The position numbers were made by a program, and so were the translations under genes. From assembly GCA_038329845.1 (NCBI GenBank), contig JBBQNJ010000043.1, positions 1 through 41,453 on the forward strand: a stretch of DNA of 41,453 nt, written 5' to 3'. The notes beneath the pieces were generated by a model that saw only the letters and a list, made by a program, of their open reading frames with translations, was not told the DNA's origin and did no database searches. Position 1 is the first letter of the stretch. Every line of letters starts with the position of its first letter. This stretch comes from JBBQNJ01 sp038329845 (GTDB lineage Bacteria; Planctomycetota; Phycisphaerae; Tepidisphaerales; Tepidisphaeraceae). Shown piece after piece: positions 1-6,782 of this stretch.

Positions 1-63
1 GCGATCCTGCTGCACAAGCTGGGTTTGAGCCTGCCGCGCAGCTTGGAGGTCGTCGATTTGTAG
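1..63 (+). CDS. C-terminal tail of a truncated gene (product unknown)
   Basis: An open frame enters from the left edge and ends at TAG (61-63), giving 20 residues that end in LPRSLEVVDL. The stretch with HKLGLSLPRSLE vaguely resembles the last helix of a LuxR/NarL-type DNA-binding domain (HRxxLMHKLGLRSxxEL). That is only an impression from 20 residues and the product should be treated as unknown. It is convergent with the thioredoxin-family gene at 166-2466, with a strong hairpin between them. Confidence 0.4.
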   Translation, partial: AILLHKLGLSLPRSLEVVDL

Positions 64-75
64 TGAAGACTTTTA

Positions 76-116
76 ACCAATATCGCCCCCGGCGCTATCG
101 CCAGGGGCGATTTGGT
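76..116. terminator. Long hairpin between convergent genes, probable bidirectional terminator
   Basis: ACCAA (76-80) and ATCGCCCC (82-89) pair with GGGGCGAT (104-111) and TTGGT (112-116), with T81 bulged. An inner GGCG (91-94) / CGCC (99-102) closes a CTAT loop. That makes 17 base pairs with one bulge and one C/A mismatch. It lies just past the stop at 63 and before the opposing stop at 166. The U-tract is short on both strands (on the minus strand it continues into GGTTAAAAG), so the terminator role is inferred from the stem and its location. Confidence 0.55.
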
Positions 117-165
117 GTTCGAACTGCGGAAGTTGGGCTAACTCCTTCTGGTCTCGCCGAACGGA

Positions 166-2466
166 TCATTCGCCGACCGGCAATCGGATCGTAATAGGCG
201 CCAGGCAAGCCGAATTATCACAGGGCTGACAGGTCAGCGCCAGCGCCGCTTCACGCGCCAACGGGCGCTTGAGATGAACACGGATCACGAACGCCCCGGC
301 ATACACCGCGCCCGACTCGCCGGTGCCGCCGGCCGGCGGCGGGTAGTCGATCGACGCGATGGCGTCGGCGAACTCTCCCGCCAAGACCCGCGTCGGGGTC
401 AATCCCGCGGCGGCGTCGTTCGCTTGGACATGGAACCCTTCCGCCACCGCGACGCGGACCTCGATCGTCGTGGCATCCACTCGATGGGCCTCGGCCGACA
501 CCACATCGCCGGCGAGCCGCCCGGGCGAAGCAGGTCGAACGTCCGATGCACCATCGGCGATTGCAACCGCTTTTTCGATCGCCAACTCCCCATGCTGGCG
601 GATGTATTCCAGCGTGGCCTGAGTCATCGCGCTCATCTGCTCGGCGGCACTGTGCAGTTGCCCAGCGAACGCCACGATCGTCCGCCGCGCCGCGTCGGTC
701 TGACCCAGACCCATCATCCCCATCGCCGCCAGCGCGTTGCCGCTGGGAAGCGGGCTGTCGTGCGCGACCTTCTGGCGCACGAGCAAGTCGTCCGCGCCGG
801 CATCGGTGAAAAAGTACCCGCCGCCTCCGTCGCCAAAGCGCTTTTCCATCTCGATCGCAAGCAGCGCCGCGTGATCCTTCCAATCTTCCCGGCCCGTCGC
901 GTCGCGCAGCGCCAACAGCCCCTGGATCAACATCGCGTAATCATCAAGAAACCCGCGGATCGCCGGCACCTTTTCGTCCGGCTGGATCCGCGTCAGTCCC
1001 CCATCGGCCGTGCGATGGCGGCGAAGCAAAACTTCCGCTGCCTTTGCGGCACCTCGCAGATAGCGCGGCTCATCCAGCACCTTCCCCGCATACGCCAGGG
1101 CGCGGATCATCAGGCCGTTCCAGCCGGTGAGGATCTTGTCGTCGAGCCTCGGTTGTTTTCGCTGATCGCGGGCCCGCTTAAGCTTTTCCCGCATCGGCCC
1201 CAGCCGCTCGTTCAGCGTTTCGATCGTCGTCTCCATCGCCTTGGCCACCGACTCCATCGGCTCGGGCAGAAAAAGGACGTTCTGGTCCGCCGTCCCGGTC
1301 CCATGATGCGGATCGGCGAAGTTCGGACCGAGATCCAAGCCGTATACGCGATTGAACAGCAACGCATCCTTCTCCCCCAGCACTTCGACGACCTGCTCGG
1401 CCGTCCACAGATATGAAGCCCCCTCCCGGGCATCCACTTCCGCGTCCAGCGCGCTGAAAAACGCCCCGTCCGCCGAGGTCATCTCACTCAGCACGAAATC
1501 GCAAATCCCCCGCGCCACCCGCGCGTACCGAAGCCGCTCGGTTTGCCGATACGCCTCGACGTACAGCCACGCCAGCATCGCATTGTCGTACAGCATGATC
1601 TCGAAATGCGGCACCCGCCACTCGGCATCGGTCGAATAACGATGAAACCCGCCGCCGAGGTGATCATGGATGCCCCCATCGTCCATCGCATCCAGCGACC
1701 GCAGCGCCATCGTCAGCACCCGCCGCTTGAAATCCGATTCGGCATGGCCGGGAGTAAACTCTCGATCGCCCGTCTCGGTGCTGACATAGGTGAACAGCAA
1801 TTCCAGCAACGTCTGGCGCGGAAACTTGGGCGCTTGGCCAAACCCGCCCTGCTCCGCGTCATAGTCGGCCACCGATCGGCGCACCTGCTCGTCGATCGCA
1901 TCCTCATCCAGCGTCATCGCCTGCTCCGGGGCCGTCGGGTAAGCCAGTTGCCCCAGAATCTCCACAAGCCGTCCCGTTGTCTGATCCACCTCCGCGCGGC
2001 GCTTGCGATAGGCGCTTTCGATCCCCCGCATCACCGTTAACAGCCCCGGCCGTCCGCCCGAATCATCCGGCGGGAAATACGTCCCGCCATAGAACGGCTT
2101 GAGTTCCGGCGTGAGAAACACGCTCATCGGCCAGCCCCCGTGCCGAGTCAGCACCTGCACCGCCGTCATGTACAACTGGTCGATGTCCGGGCGCTCCTCG
2201 CGGTCCACCTTGATATTGATGAACAGCCGGTTCATCTCCTGGGCGATCCGCGGGTTCTCGAAGCATTCCCGCTCCATCACATGGCACCAGTAACAGGTCG
2301 AGTATCCCACCGATAGGAAGATCGGCTTGTCCTGCTCCCGCGCCGCCGCCAGCGCCTCGGCGCTCCAGGGCCACCAATCCACCGGATTATGGGCGTGTTG
2401 CAGCAGGTACGCGGAGGTCTGGCCGATCAGTCGATTGGTGTGCGGCTGGGTCGATTCGGGATTCAC
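166..2466 (-). CDS. Thioredoxin-fold/YyaL (COG1331, DUF255) family protein with DsbD-like C-terminal domain
   Basis: A 766-aa protein starting at GTG 2466, behind AAGGAG at a good distance. The N-terminus is the DUF255 thioredoxin-like domain: NPVDWWPW near residues 27-34, then the active-site pair C58-Y-W-C61 in YSTCYWCHVM. A long alpha/alpha-barrel-like part of the YyaL/SSP411 family follows to about residue 640. Family members are usually 600-700 aa. The last ~115 residues are an addition that resembles the DsbD N-terminal (alpha) domain, ending in CDNSACLAP (C749, C754), like the paired cysteines of DsbD-alpha (CxxxxCLPP). No signal peptide is visible, so a cytoplasmic location is expected, which is odd for a DsbD-alpha-like module. 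Family function is poorly defined (thiol-redox and sugar-binding folds). The family call is firm; the C-terminal domain call is inference. Confidence 0.9.
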   Translation of the reverse strand: MNPESTQPHTNRLIGQTSAYLLQHAHNPVDWWPWSAEALAAAREQDKPIFLSVGYSTCYWCHVMERECFENPRIAQEMNRLFINIKVDREERPDIDQLYMTAVQVLTRHGGWPMSVFLTPELKPFYGGTYFPPDDSGGRPGLLTVMRGIESAYRKRRAEVDQTTGRLVEILGQLAYPTAPEQAMTLDEDAIDEQVRRSVADYDAEQGGFGQAPKFPRQTLLELLFTYVSTETGDREFTPGHAESDFKRRVLTMALRSLDAMDDGGIHDHLGGGFHRYSTDAEWRVPHFEIMLYDNAMLAWLYVEAYRQTERLRYARVARGICDFVLSEMTSADGAFFSALDAEVDAREGASYLWTAEQVVEVLGEKDALLFNRVYGLDLGPNFADPHHGTGTADQNVLFLPEPMESVAKAMETTIETLNERLGPMREKLKRARDQRKQPRLDDKILTGWNGLMIRALAYAGKVLDEPRYLRGAAKAAEVLLRRHRTADGGLTRIQPDEKVPAIRGFLDDYAMLIQGLLALRDATGREDWKDHAALLAIEMEKRFGDGGGGYFFTDAGADDLLVRQKVAHDSPLPSGNALAAMGMMGLGQTDAARRTIVAFAGQLHSAAEQMSAMTQATLEYIRQHGELAIEKAVAIADGASDVRPASPGRLAGDVVSAEAHRVDATTIEVRVAVAEGFHVQANDAAAGLTPTRVLAGEFADAIASIDYPPPAGGTGESGAVYAGAFVIRVHLKRPLAREAALALTCQPCDNSACLAPITIRLPVGE

Positions 2467-2505
2467 GAGGGTCGCTCCTTTTCTGGCTTTCCCGATCGTA
2501 GGGGA

Positions 2506-2534
2506 TCGAAACTCGCCCGGGAACGAACTATCCT
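2506..2534 (+). promoter_or_regulatory. Candidate sigma70-like promoter for nnrE (possibly leaderless mRNA)
   Basis: TCGAAA (2506-2511), a 17-nt spacer and TATCCT (2529-2534). The hexamer ends 6 nt before the nnrE ATG, so transcription would begin at or next to the start codon. A weaker opposing pair, TTCCCG (2523-2518) and TACGAT (2500-2495), could serve the divergent gene that starts at 2466; the two promoters would then overlap. Confidence 0.4.
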
Positions 2535-2540
2535 GTTCTG

Positions 2541-3206
2541 ATGATCCGATTCACCCGCCGGCAGGTTCGCCGAATCGATCAGTTATCGATCGAGAAATAC
2601 CACATCCCCGGGATCGTGCTGATGGAAAACGCCGCCCGCGCCGCCGCCGATGTCGCCTGGGAAATGCTCGCCGGGGCCTCGTCGCGGCGCGTGCTGATCC
2701 TGTGCGGCGGGGGCAACAACGGCGGCGACGGCCTGGCCATCGCCCGCCACCTCCACAATCGCGGCGCCGATGTCCGCCTGGCGCTCACCATCGATCCCGC
2801 CAAGTATGACGGCGACGCCGCGATCAATTGGCGAATCACCCGAGCCATGGGACTCGAATGGCTTCCCGCCGATCCCCTCGCGATCGCCCGCAACGAACCG
2901 GACTTGCTCATCGACGCGATTTTCGGCACCGGCCTGACCTCCGCGCCGCGCCCGCCGTTCCCGCAGCTCGCCGGCGCCGTGAACGATTCGGCCCGACATG
3001 TTCTCGCCGTCGATCTGCCCAGCGGACTAGATTGCGACAGCGGATCGGTGCTGGGCAGCGCCTGCATTCGCGCCACTCGCACAGTGACCTTCGTCGCCGA
3101 AAAAACCGGCTTTACCGCCCCGGCGGCCTGGGCGGTCCTCGGCCAAGTCATCGTCGCCGATATCGGCTGCCCGCGCGAACTCATCCGCCTTGTTGCCGGC
3201 GAATAA
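2541..3206 (+). CDS. nnrE: NAD(P)H-hydrate epimerase (YjeF_N domain)
   Basis: A 221-aa protein of the YjeF N-terminal family, which interconverts the R and S forms of hydrated NADH/NADPH so that the partner dehydratase can repair them. Visible signatures are LCGGGNNGGDGL (about 54-65), the nucleotide-binding loop; DAIFGTGL (125-132), with the conserved aspartate; and DLPSGLDCDSG (158-168). The length fits the stand-alone epimerase; the NnrD kinase/dehydratase domain is absent and not next to it. There is no Shine-Dalgarno before the ATG, but TATCCT sits 6 nt upstream, suggesting leaderless translation. It is divergent from the thioredoxin-family gene. An enzyme that repairs nicotinamide cofactors fits the NAD(H)-centred locus downstream, though the link is only proximity. 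Confidence 0.92.
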   Translation: MIRFTRRQVRRIDQLSIEKYHIPGIVLMENAARAAADVAWEMLAGASSRRVLILCGGGNNGGDGLAIARHLHNRGADVRLALTIDPAKYDGDAAINWRITRAMGLEWLPADPLAIARNEPDLLIDAIFGTGLTSAPRPPFPQLAGAVNDSARHVLAVDLPSGLDCDSGSVLGSACIRATRTVTFVAEKTGFTAPAAWAVLGQVIVADIGCPRELIRLVAGE

Positions 3207-3229
3207 CCCGAAGGGCCTACTCATTGCTG

Positions 3230-3332
3230 TACCGCTCGCGGCCTTCAGTGAGACATCTCGCAACGGCTCGGAACCCGCGGGATATCCCGGTTTTCCCCTA
3301 GCGGATCGTCTCAATATGGGTCGCGAGCGGTA
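3230..3332. repeat. 103-bp imperfect concentric palindrome between convergent genes
   Basis: Nested inverted repeats share one centre near 3281. The outer arms TACCGCTCGCG (3230-3240) / CGCGAGCGGTA (3322-3332) are 11 bp and perfect; TGAGAC (3249-3254) pairs with GTCTCA (3308-3313); GGAA (3270-3273) with TTCC (3293-3296); and CGGG-ATAT-CCCG forms the tip (3278-3289). The internal loops between outer and middle stems are both 8 nt. It lies between the stops of nnrE (3206) and the HTH gene (3426). It could be a MITE-like element, a bidirectional terminator or a structured RNA. No coding sequence is apparent in 3207-3425. Confidence 0.6.
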
Positions 3333-3425
3333 TGATCTTTCCTGCGCTACCTCGTCGCCTGTCGGCAGATTTTCTTGGAAGGCGCCGATCCGGGACGGAT
3401 CAAGGACCCACCGGGGCCGATGCTG

Positions 3426-3818
3426 CTATTCGCCGCTTCCACCCTCGGCACCGCGGACTGGTTGTTCCGCCATCGCGAGGGGTGACGGGACCGCTTGAAT
3501 AATCTGGCGATCCACCCACAGCGCCATCAACTTCGCCCGCGAGCCGACGTTAAAAATTCGGTACAATTCCTTGACATAGCCGTGGAACGTGGGGCGTTTC
3601 ATTCCCATCGCCGCCACCGCCTCGGCCTCCGAATCTCCCGCCAGCAACCGTTCCAAGGCCGATCGCAGTCGCGGCCGAAGCGCCGCGATCAAGTGGAGAT
3701 CCGAACCCGCCCGCCGCGGCACCGGCATCTGCGTCCGGTACGCCGTCTTTTCAGTTCGCTCGGCCAAGCCGCCGAGTGCACTGATGCCTACGGTCTTCGT
3801 GCCGTCATTTCTCTTCAT
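3426..3818 (-). CDS. LuxR/GerE-type helix-turn-helix protein
   Basis: A 130-aa protein. The ATG at 3818 is preceded by AAGGAG four bases upstream, which favours it over a longer frame beginning at 3869. Residues 45-103 look like a LuxR-type DNA-binding domain of the style common in planctomycetes: LRPRLRSALERLLAGDSEAE, then AVAAMGMKRPTFHGYVKELYR (recognition helix region near 74-87) and IFNVGSRAKLMALW. The N-terminal 40 residues show no receiver domain, so it is not a classical response regulator. It probably binds DNA; the target is unknown. It lies 114 bp downstream of the kinase gene on the same strand and could be co-transcribed with it. The lack of a sensor domain and the kinase neighbour hint at control by phosphorylation or abundance, which is inference. 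Confidence 0.75.
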   Translation of the reverse strand: MKRNDGTKTVGISALGGLAERTEKTAYRTQMPVPRRAGSDLHLIAALRPRLRSALERLLAGDSEAEAVAAMGMKRPTFHGYVKELYRIFNVGSRAKLMALWVDRQIIQAVPSPLAMAEQPVRGAEGGSGE

Positions 3819-3932
3819 CGCGCACTCCTTCGTGCCTGATGGAAATCGCCCCGCACCTCGGCAAACCACGCCGGGGCGGGGGCGTCTTCCAACGAATTTC
3901 TTCGACCCGGCTCGTCAATTTGAGCCGCACTG

Positions 3933-4889
3933 TTACGACACCGGGCGCATCGCCGCACCCGGGTTCGCTCCTATCCCGTCGCCACGACGGGGAGCCTGGC
4001 CCAGTGTCGCGGCGATCGCCTCCAGTCGATGCAGCACCTGCCCTAAATCCGCGATCCGATCCTCCGGCCGCTGGCGGACGCAGTCCATCGTCAACTGCGA
4101 CAACGCTTCGGGCACGCCGGCGCAGATCGACGCCGGCGGGGCGATCTCCTCATCGCGCAGCCGCTTGCCCGATTCCCGCGCGGCGTACAACGTCGGAACC
4201 CGCCGGTTGGTCAGCAGCGCGTACATCATCGCCCCGGCGTTGTAGACGTCCGTCGCCGGCGTGACGGCGCGGCAACGAACCTGCTCGGGGGAGATGAAAT
4301 CGGGCGTCCCCTGCATCCGAGTCTTGACGGTGCCGATCGGGCAACTTTGCCCCAGGTCGATCACCTTGATCGCCCCGTCATGGGCCCGCACCACGTTGTT
4401 GGGCTTGAGGTCGCAATGCACATATCCCGCGCGGTTCAGCGCATCGACCGCGCCGGCCACGTCGATCAAGCACCCGACGATTTCCCGAATGGTCCCCGGC
4501 GGTGAGATGTCCAGCGGCGCCCCGTCCACCATCTCCAGCAGCAACGCCCCTTGGACGATCTTGCCGAACCAGTTGCGCTTGATCATCAGATCCAGCGGCC
4601 GGCGCAGGCCCGGATGCCGAGCCAGCCGCCCCACGGCGTTTTCCGAGCGCAACTGATCGATGTAACGCATCTGCTTGGGTTCGCTGATCGCCACATGCTT
4701 CAGCGCCAAAATCTGGTTCGTCCTTGGCGCGCAAACGGCGTAGATCACGCTGTGCGCGCCTTGACCAAGAATCCCGACCACGTGAAACCCAAACAGCGTC
4801 TCCGGGCCTCTCCCAAGACCCCCGGCTCGTCCGCTCACCGCCGCGCCGCCTTCGAGCAACGAGGAGGCGAGAAAAGTCTGGCCCAACAT
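3933..4889 (-). CDS. Soluble Ser/Thr protein kinase
   Basis: A 318-aa protein from the ATG at 4889, which has GGGAG seven bases upstream; an ATG at 4964 would add 25 residues of unconvincing sequence. It shows the Hanks-type order: glycine loop GQGAHSVIY (42-50), ATP lysine in LALKHV (K64), a candidate helix-C glutamate (E83), the catalytic loop HCDLKPNN (158-165, with Cys where Arg is usual and D160 as base), metal-binding DLG (178-180) instead of DFG, and SPEQ (200-203) instead of APE. The catalytic residues are all present, so activity is plausible. The HCD and DLG variants mean activation-loop phosphorylation is probably not the main control. It has no transmembrane helix or sensor domain and is little more than a kinase domain. 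The substrate is unknown; the HTH gene downstream is a candidate. Confidence 0.88.
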   Translation of the reverse strand: MLGQTFLASSLLEGGAAVSGRAGGLGRGPETLFGFHVVGILGQGAHSVIYAVCAPRTNQILALKHVAISEPKQMRYIDQLRSENAVGRLARHPGLRRPLDLMIKRNWFGKIVQGALLLEMVDGAPLDISPPGTIREIVGCLIDVAGAVDALNRAGYVHCDLKPNNVVRAHDGAIKVIDLGQSCPIGTVKTRMQGTPDFISPEQVRCRAVTPATDVYNAGAMMYALLTNRRVPTLYAARESGKRLRDEEIAPPASICAGVPEALSQLTMDCVRQRPEDRIADLGQVLHRLEAIAATLGQAPRRGDGIGANPGAAMRPVS

Positions 4890-5059
4890 GACCAACTCCC
4901 GTCCTTTGCAGAACTTGAAATGATCCGAACGCCTATCGTCCGGAATCGACCGCGCGAGCGCCATCGCGGCTCGCAGGATTACAACACGGTATTCATCTCG
5001 CCAACTCGGACCATCCCCTAAACTGGGGGGGTTCCCAGGGCCCGGCGATTCCTTCGGCG

Positions 5060-5068
5060 ATTATAGCA
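5060..5068 (-). promoter_or_regulatory. Extended -10 promoter candidate upstream of the kinase gene
   Basis: On the minus strand TG-C-TATAAT reads from 5068 to 5060, a perfect -10 with the extended TGn motif. No good -35 is visible 16-18 nt further upstream, as is usual for extended -10 promoters. The transcript would have a leader of roughly 160 nt before the kinase start at 4889. Confidence 0.45.
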
Positions 5069-5138
5069 CACCTGAGAGATGCGGATTCAGAATTCCCGGC
5101 CTTGGATCGTCTGGCCTGCATTTTCCGCTCTGCAAAGG

Positions 5139-5155
5139 GCAGCCGGGACGGCTGC
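5139..5155. repeat. GCAGCC-type hairpin repeat unit
   Basis: GCAGCC (5139-5144), loop GGGAC, GGCTGC (5150-5155): a perfect 6-bp stem. It lies 31 bp past the stop of the eight-gene operon (5186) in its transcription direction. It has no U-tract, so a processing or roadblock hairpin is as likely as termination. It resembles other GC-rich hairpins placed at gene ends in this window. Confidence 0.4.
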
Positions 5156-5185
5156 ATCACAATGTGGTCCGGCACGGCGGTTCAC

Positions 5186-6763
5186 TCAAGCGGACTTCGA
5201 ATCCGAAGATGCGGCGCGCAGGCGCAGGGCGGCGGTGGGGCAGGCTTCGGCGGCTCGGCGGGCGGCGGATTCCAGGCCTTGAACAAGGTCAGCGCCCATT
5301 GCCGGAGCGATGCGCATCTGAAAGCCGCGGCCGATGAAGGTCATCCCGGAAGCAGCGCCGCTGGCGGCGGCGATCTGCACGCACAGGCCACAGGAAATGC
5401 ACTTGCCCGGCTCCCAGACCAGCAGCGGGTGCGTTTCGATCCGGTCGACGGCACGGCGCTCGAGCTTGTATCTCGACGGACTGGCGCTGTAGCGATCGGA
5501 CCAATAGCGCAGACGGCAATCGTCCTGGGCCGAGCAGGCGCATTGCAGACACCGCGCCGCCTGGGCTCGAGCCGCCTCGACGCTCAGCCCCTCCGGCCCA
5601 TCCACCCTCGCCGCTGGATCGGCCGACCGCAGAAATACCTCGAGTTCCCGCGGTTCCAGCACGCCCAGCCGCACCGTGAACGGCCCATGACGCCGCGCCG
5701 GCGACTCCCCGCGAAGCGCCTGATCGACCGACTGTCCCGCCGACCGCCCCGAGGCGATCGAACGGATCGCGTGCTTCAAGGGCCCCAGCGCACTGGCGCC
5801 TGCGGCGAAAACGCCATCGAGCGGCGTGGCGAGCGTCTGTCGATCGACGCGAAGCCCCTTGGCATCGCACGGCAATGACAACTCCCGCGCCCGCTCGGCG
5901 TCGATCGCGCCGATCGCCAGGATCACCGCATCATGGCCACGGCGCAGATCATCGAGCGACCGATCGGTTCCGAGCCGGCAGGCTTGCTCGAAGCGAACCC
6001 CCACAGCGCGGATCACGTCGATCTCGGCGTCGAGGATGCGCTCGGGAAGCACATCCCGACCCACCCCGTCGCGCAGCGCCCCGCCGGGGCGCGGGGCCTG
6101 ATCGAAGATCGTCACTTCATGCCCGCGCCGGCGCAGCTCGAGGGCGGCGGCAAGCCCCGCCGGGCCGGCGCCGACCACCGCCACGCGATGACCGCTCAGC
6201 GCTGCGCACTCGGGCAGATAGACATCATCGCTCGCCAGGTCGGCGTCGGCGGCGAATCGCTTGAGTTTACAGATCGCTACCGGTGAATCGTGCTTGGATC
6301 GACGACAGCCGCGCTCGCACAGCTCGGGGCAGATTCGCCCCAGCACCGCCGGCAGCGCGATCGCCTCCTTGATCGTGATCAGCGCCTCGCGGTCACGTCC
6401 GGCGGCGATGTGGTCGAGCATCCGCGGGATGTCCATGTGGGCCGGGCAGATCATCTCGCACGGTGCCAAACAGTCGCCGGCATGTTCTCCGAGCAACAGC
6501 TCCAGAGCCGTCCGCCGGGCCTGATGGACCGCCGGCGTCTCACTTTCGACGACCATCCCCTCGACGGCCACGGTGGCGCACGATGGAACCAGGCGGGCGG
6601 CACCGTTGACCCGGACGACACAGGCCATGCACGACGTATTGGGTTGGCAACCGGGTCGATGGCACAACGTGGGAATCTCGATGCCGGCGGCGTTGGCCGC
6701 ATCTAGAAGGGTAGCGCCGTCTGGCACCTCGATGCGCTGGTTGTCAATCGCCACGGTGGGCAT
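5186..6763 (-). CDS. [2Fe-2S]/[4Fe-4S] flavoprotein: NuoG N-terminal plus GltD-like domain lacking the NAD(P)H fold
   Basis: A 525-aa protein from ATG 6763 (AGGA eight bases upstream). Residues 1-75 are a NuoG/HydA-type [2Fe-2S] ferredoxin with the pattern C34-x10-C45-x2-C48-x13-C62. A GltD-type iron-sulfur region follows (C98, C102, C106; C145, C149, C153), then the FAD motif GAGPAG (198-203). In GltD and NfnB a second, NAD(P)H-binding Rossmann fold of ~150 residues sits between the 'AIGA' strand and the closing FAD motif. Here only ~30 residues separate AIGA (283-286) from DGVFAAGA (316-323), so that domain seems to be missing. The C-terminus adds clusters at C405/C408/C410/C416 and C455/C458/C461/C508. 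It is last in the operon, 19 bp after the NuoEF fusion, and probably relays electrons from its FMN. No H-cluster or molybdopterin domain is present. Confidence 0.82.
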   Translation of the reverse strand: MPTVAIDNQRIEVPDGATLLDAANAAGIEIPTLCHRPGCQPNTSCMACVVRVNGAARLVPSCATVAVEGMVVESETPAVHQARRTALELLLGEHAGDCLAPCEMICPAHMDIPRMLDHIAAGRDREALITIKEAIALPAVLGRICPELCERGCRRSKHDSPVAICKLKRFAADADLASDDVYLPECAALSGHRVAVVGAGPAGLAAALELRRRGHEVTIFDQAPRPGGALRDGVGRDVLPERILDAEIDVIRAVGVRFEQACRLGTDRSLDDLRRGHDAVILAIGAIDAERARELSLPCDAKGLRVDRQTLATPLDGVFAAGASALGPLKHAIRSIASGRSAGQSVDQALRGESPARRHGPFTVRLGVLEPRELEVFLRSADPAARVDGPEGLSVEAARAQAARCLQCACSAQDDCRLRYWSDRYSASPSRYKLERRAVDRIETHPLLVWEPGKCISCGLCVQIAAASGAASGMTFIGRGFQMRIAPAMGADLVQGLESAARRAAEACPTAALRLRAASSDSKSA

Positions 6764-6782
6764 GGACGGTTCCTGGCAAAAG

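Noticed and set aside
274..1416. 380-aa plus-strand frame antisense to the thioredoxin-family gene
   Set aside because: Arg/His/Pro-rich shadow of a clear minus-strand gene; GC-rich DNA often leaves such frames open.
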